From assembly GCA_023390635.1 (NCBI GenBank), contig JAEWCM010000151.1, positions 1 through 6,581 of the forward strand: a stretch of DNA of 6,581 nucleotides, in the 5' to 3' direction. The stretch comes from Bacillota bacterium. GTDB lineage: Bacteria; Bacillota; Desulfitobacteriia; Desulfitobacteriales; Desulfitobacteriaceae. A model generated the notes under the pieces. The model was not told the origin of the DNA and ran no database searches. It worked only from the letters and a program-made list of their open reading frames with translations. Made by a program: the position numbers and the translations under genes. Position 1 is the stretch's first letter. Each line of letters starts with the position of its first letter. This document shows positions 4,815 through 6,581 of the stretch, one piece after another.

Positions 4815-6071
4815 CTATGACTCCACTCGCCTTAACTTGGCACCAAGTCCCAAATATTTCTCTTCCAGCCCCTCATAGCCCCGGTCAATATGTTCAATTT
4901 TTTCTAAAACGGTGGCTTCCTCAGCTGCCAAAGCCGCTAAGAAGAGTGCCGCTCCCGCCCGTAAATCGGTCGCCTCCACAAAAGCACCTTCTAACGTATC
5001 AATGCCCCTGATCACCGCAGCTCTTCCTTCAATCGTGATATGGGCGCCCATTCTGCGCAGCTCATCCACATGCTGAAAGCGGTTTTCAAAAATCGTCTCA
5101 GTCATAATGCTGGTCCCCTCCGCAGCAGCCAGCATAGCCATAAACTGAGGCTGCATATCAGTAGGAAATCCGGGATAAGGCATGGTTTTCAAGTCCATAG
5201 CTTTGATCTTTCCCCGTTGCCGTACTCTGACGTTATCGTCTCCCACAAGTACCTCCGCGCCGGCTTGTTTCAGCTTGGCGATCACCGCTTCCAAATGCTC
5301 GGGAATCACGTTTTCCACATTCACATCCCCTTGGGTCATGACTGCCGCCACCATATGAGTCCCTGCCTCAATCCGGTCAGAAATCACAACGTGTTCAGCG
5401 GGAATCAAGCTGTCAACTCCGTCAATGCGAATCATGTCCATCCCGGCTCCTCGCACTTTAGCCCCCATCTTGTTCAGGAAATTTTGCAAATCAACAATTT
5501 CCGGCTCTCTGGCCGCGTTTTGAATCAAGGTGGTTCCCTTGGCCAGAACTGCCGCCATCATCAGATTCTCCGTCGCTCCCACACTGGGAACATCCAAATA
5601 TATATTTCCCCCTGTTAACCGGTCTACTTCTGCTTCAATGTACCCATGCTTTTCTTTAATCTTTACCCCCAACTCCTGAAGGCCTTTTAAATGCTGGTCC
5701 ATAGGCCTGGAACCGATAGCGCACCCGCCCGGCCTGGCCAGTCTGACTTTACCGTTACGGGCCAGAAGCGGACCAAGAATCAAATTAGAAGCCCGCATTT
5801 TACGCATCAGTTCTTCATCCACATCCCACCCTGAATGACAGGCTGCATCAATCAACAGTCCATTCCCTTGTCTGGATATTTTACAGCCCAGACGCTCCAA
5901 TACTTCGATCATATGTCTTATATCCGCCAAATCAGGAATATCCACCAACACAGATTGCCCTTCACTCAAAAGCGTTGCCGCCATCAAAGGGAGAGAAGAA
6001 TTCTTCGCCCCGCTCGTGCGGATGGTCCCCTCCAACCTCTGCTTTCCGGTAATCACATAGCGTCCCATCAT
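4815..6071 (-). CDS. murA: UDP-N-acetylglucosamine 1-carboxyvinyltransferase MurA
   Basis: MurA transfers enolpyruvate from PEP to UDP-GlcNAc in the cytoplasm, the first committed step of peptidoglycan synthesis and the target of fosfomycin. I choose the ATG at 6071, giving 418 residues starting MMGRYVITG, as family members start just ahead of this strand. Visible are K23-N24 in SGAKNSSLP, the catalytic loop cysteine C117 in RPGGCAIGSRPMD (so fosfomycin-sensitive by motif), D305 in GFPTDMQPQ, R371 in TDLRAGAAL and R397 in IDRGYEGLEE. A GTGGGGG ribosome site ends 8 nt before this ATG. A TTG at 6095 would overlap the murB stop by 4 nt and add eight residues, but it lacks a ribosome site. Position behind murB, co-transcribed with a 20-nt gap, is common in clostridial dcw clusters; some Firmicutes carry a second MurA elsewhere. 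Confidence 0.97.
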   Translation of the reverse strand: MMGRYVITGKQRLEGTIRTSGAKNSSLPLMAATLLSEGQSVLVDIPDLADIRHMIEVLERLGCKISRQGNGLLIDAACHSGWDVDEELMRKMRASNLILGPLLARNGKVRLARPGGCAIGSRPMDQHLKGLQELGVKIKEKHGYIEAEVDRLTGGNIYLDVPSVGATENLMMAAVLAKGTTLIQNAAREPEIVDLQNFLNKMGAKVRGAGMDMIRIDGVDSLIPAEHVVISDRIEAGTHMVAAVMTQGDVNVENVIPEHLEAVIAKLKQAGAEVLVGDDNVRVRQRGKIKAMDLKTMPYPGFPTDMQPQFMAMLAAAEGTSIMTETIFENRFQHVDELRRMGAHITIEGRAAVIRGIDTLEGAFVEATDLRAGAALFLAALAAEEATVLEKIEHIDRGYEGLEEKYLGLGAKLRRVES

Positions 6072-6091
6072 GATGTTAACCCCCACTTTTA

Positions 6092-6581
6092 TCAATCTAT
6101 TTTATCTTTCGAAAGCTGAAATTCTTCTGCCATACACCTGACTTCAGTCTCCAGCATCACACCGAACTTTTCTTTAATATCATCCTGGATTTTTTCAACC
6201 AAGGTCAGGATATCAGAAGCCGTAGCCTCCCCGGTATTAACAATAAAGTTAGCATGTTTTTCCGAAACTTGAGCTCCGCCCTGCCTCTTTCCTTTCCATC
6301 CTGCCGCCTCAATTAATCTGCCGGCCGAATCATGGGGAGGATTTCGGAAAACGCTTCCCGCATTGGGTTGGTTTAATGGCTGACCTGCCTTCCTTCGGGC
6401 CAGATTGGCCTCCATCTGAGCCATAATCTCTTCCCTGTCACCTGGAGCAAGCACCAGTTCAGCCTCCAAAATCCAATCCTGGTCCCGCAGAGAGCTTTCC
6501 CGATATCCAAATTTTATCTCTTCCCTGCTCAGGGTGCGGATAACTCCTTTGACCGTGTCTAAGATCCGCACGGTGCGTACC
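6092..6581 (-). CDS. murB: UDP-N-acetylenolpyruvoylglucosamine reductase MurB (5' end beyond window)
   Basis: MurB is the FAD- and NADPH-dependent enzyme that reduces the MurA product to UDP-MurNAc. Only the C-terminal 163 or so codons of a protein of about 300 are present. The frame is open to the right edge, so the GTG at 6571 is internal and not a start. The visible part has the FGYRESSL segment with the active-site arginine, the PNAGSVFRNP segment with the serine that protonates the enolpyruvyl intermediate, the FIVNTGEATASDILTL segment, and LETEVR with the conserved C-terminal glutamate. The FAD-binding half is outside the window. It stops 20 nt before the murA ATG, so the two sequential enzymes are surely in one transcript. 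Confidence 0.96.
   Translation of the reverse strand, partial: VRTVRILDTVKGVIRTLSREEIKFGYRESSLRDQDWILEAELVLAPGDREEIMAQMEANLARRKAGQPLNQPNAGSVFRNPPHDSAGRLIEAAGWKGKRQGGAQVSEKHANFIVNTGEATASDILTLVEKIQDDIKEKFGVMLETEVRCMAEEFQLSKDKID

Noticed and set aside
6069..6095. TTG at 6095 as the murA start, overlapping the murB stop as TTGA
   Set aside because: It has no ribosome site. The ATG at 6071 has a G-rich site 8 nt upstream and gives the usual N-terminus.
4817..6119. Plus-strand ORFs opposite murA
   Set aside because: They are antisense to murA, whose catalytic residues are all in place.

Overview
The window reads as chromosomal DNA from a low-to-mid GC, spore-forming type Firmicute. The best guess is the Desulfitobacterium/Desulfosporosinus/Dehalobacter neighbourhood (Peptococcaceae-like). 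That rests on gene order, AAGGAGG-type ribosome sites and the flavour of the FtsZ, Sbp and MurA proteins; it is inference, because no search was run. Every gene I can support lies on the minus strand, so the window is transcribed from right to left.

Right part (6581 down to 2124): a division and cell-wall (dcw) segment in the order murB (5' end cut by the window edge), murA, ftsQ/divIB, sbp, ftsZ. MurB and MurA make UDP-MurNAc from UDP-GlcNAc, the first committed steps of peptidoglycan synthesis. FtsQ is a bitopic divisome protein, Sbp is a small multi-pass membrane protein of the dcw cluster, and FtsZ is the tubulin-like ring protein. There is no ftsA between sbp and ftsZ, and no ylxW/ylxX between ftsQ and sbp. 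Instead, ftsZ has its own 339-nt leader. That leader holds a candidate sigma-H-like promoter, a candidate sigma-A-like promoter, imperfect direct repeats and a doubtful 41-codon ORF. Further candidate promoter signals lie upstream of ftsQ and sbp, so the cluster may be transcribed as several overlapping units.

Middle (2123 to 1798): a very AT-rich intergenic stretch. It starts with a strong hairpin terminator that closes the ftsZ transcript and continues as the probable promoter and leader of the next gene.

Left part (1797 to 1): one uninterrupted 599-codon reading frame that runs off the left edge. It encodes an exported repeat protein: a signal peptide, a 40-residue linker, an eight-blade PQQ-like beta-propeller and a bacterial Ig-like (BIG_2) domain. 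A second copy of the linker and the start of a second propeller then follow, exactly 458 codons after the first. The two linker-plus-first-blade blocks are far more alike than the sequence beyond them. This large modular surface or secreted protein, placed directly behind ftsZ, is the most unusual item in the window; its function is unknown.
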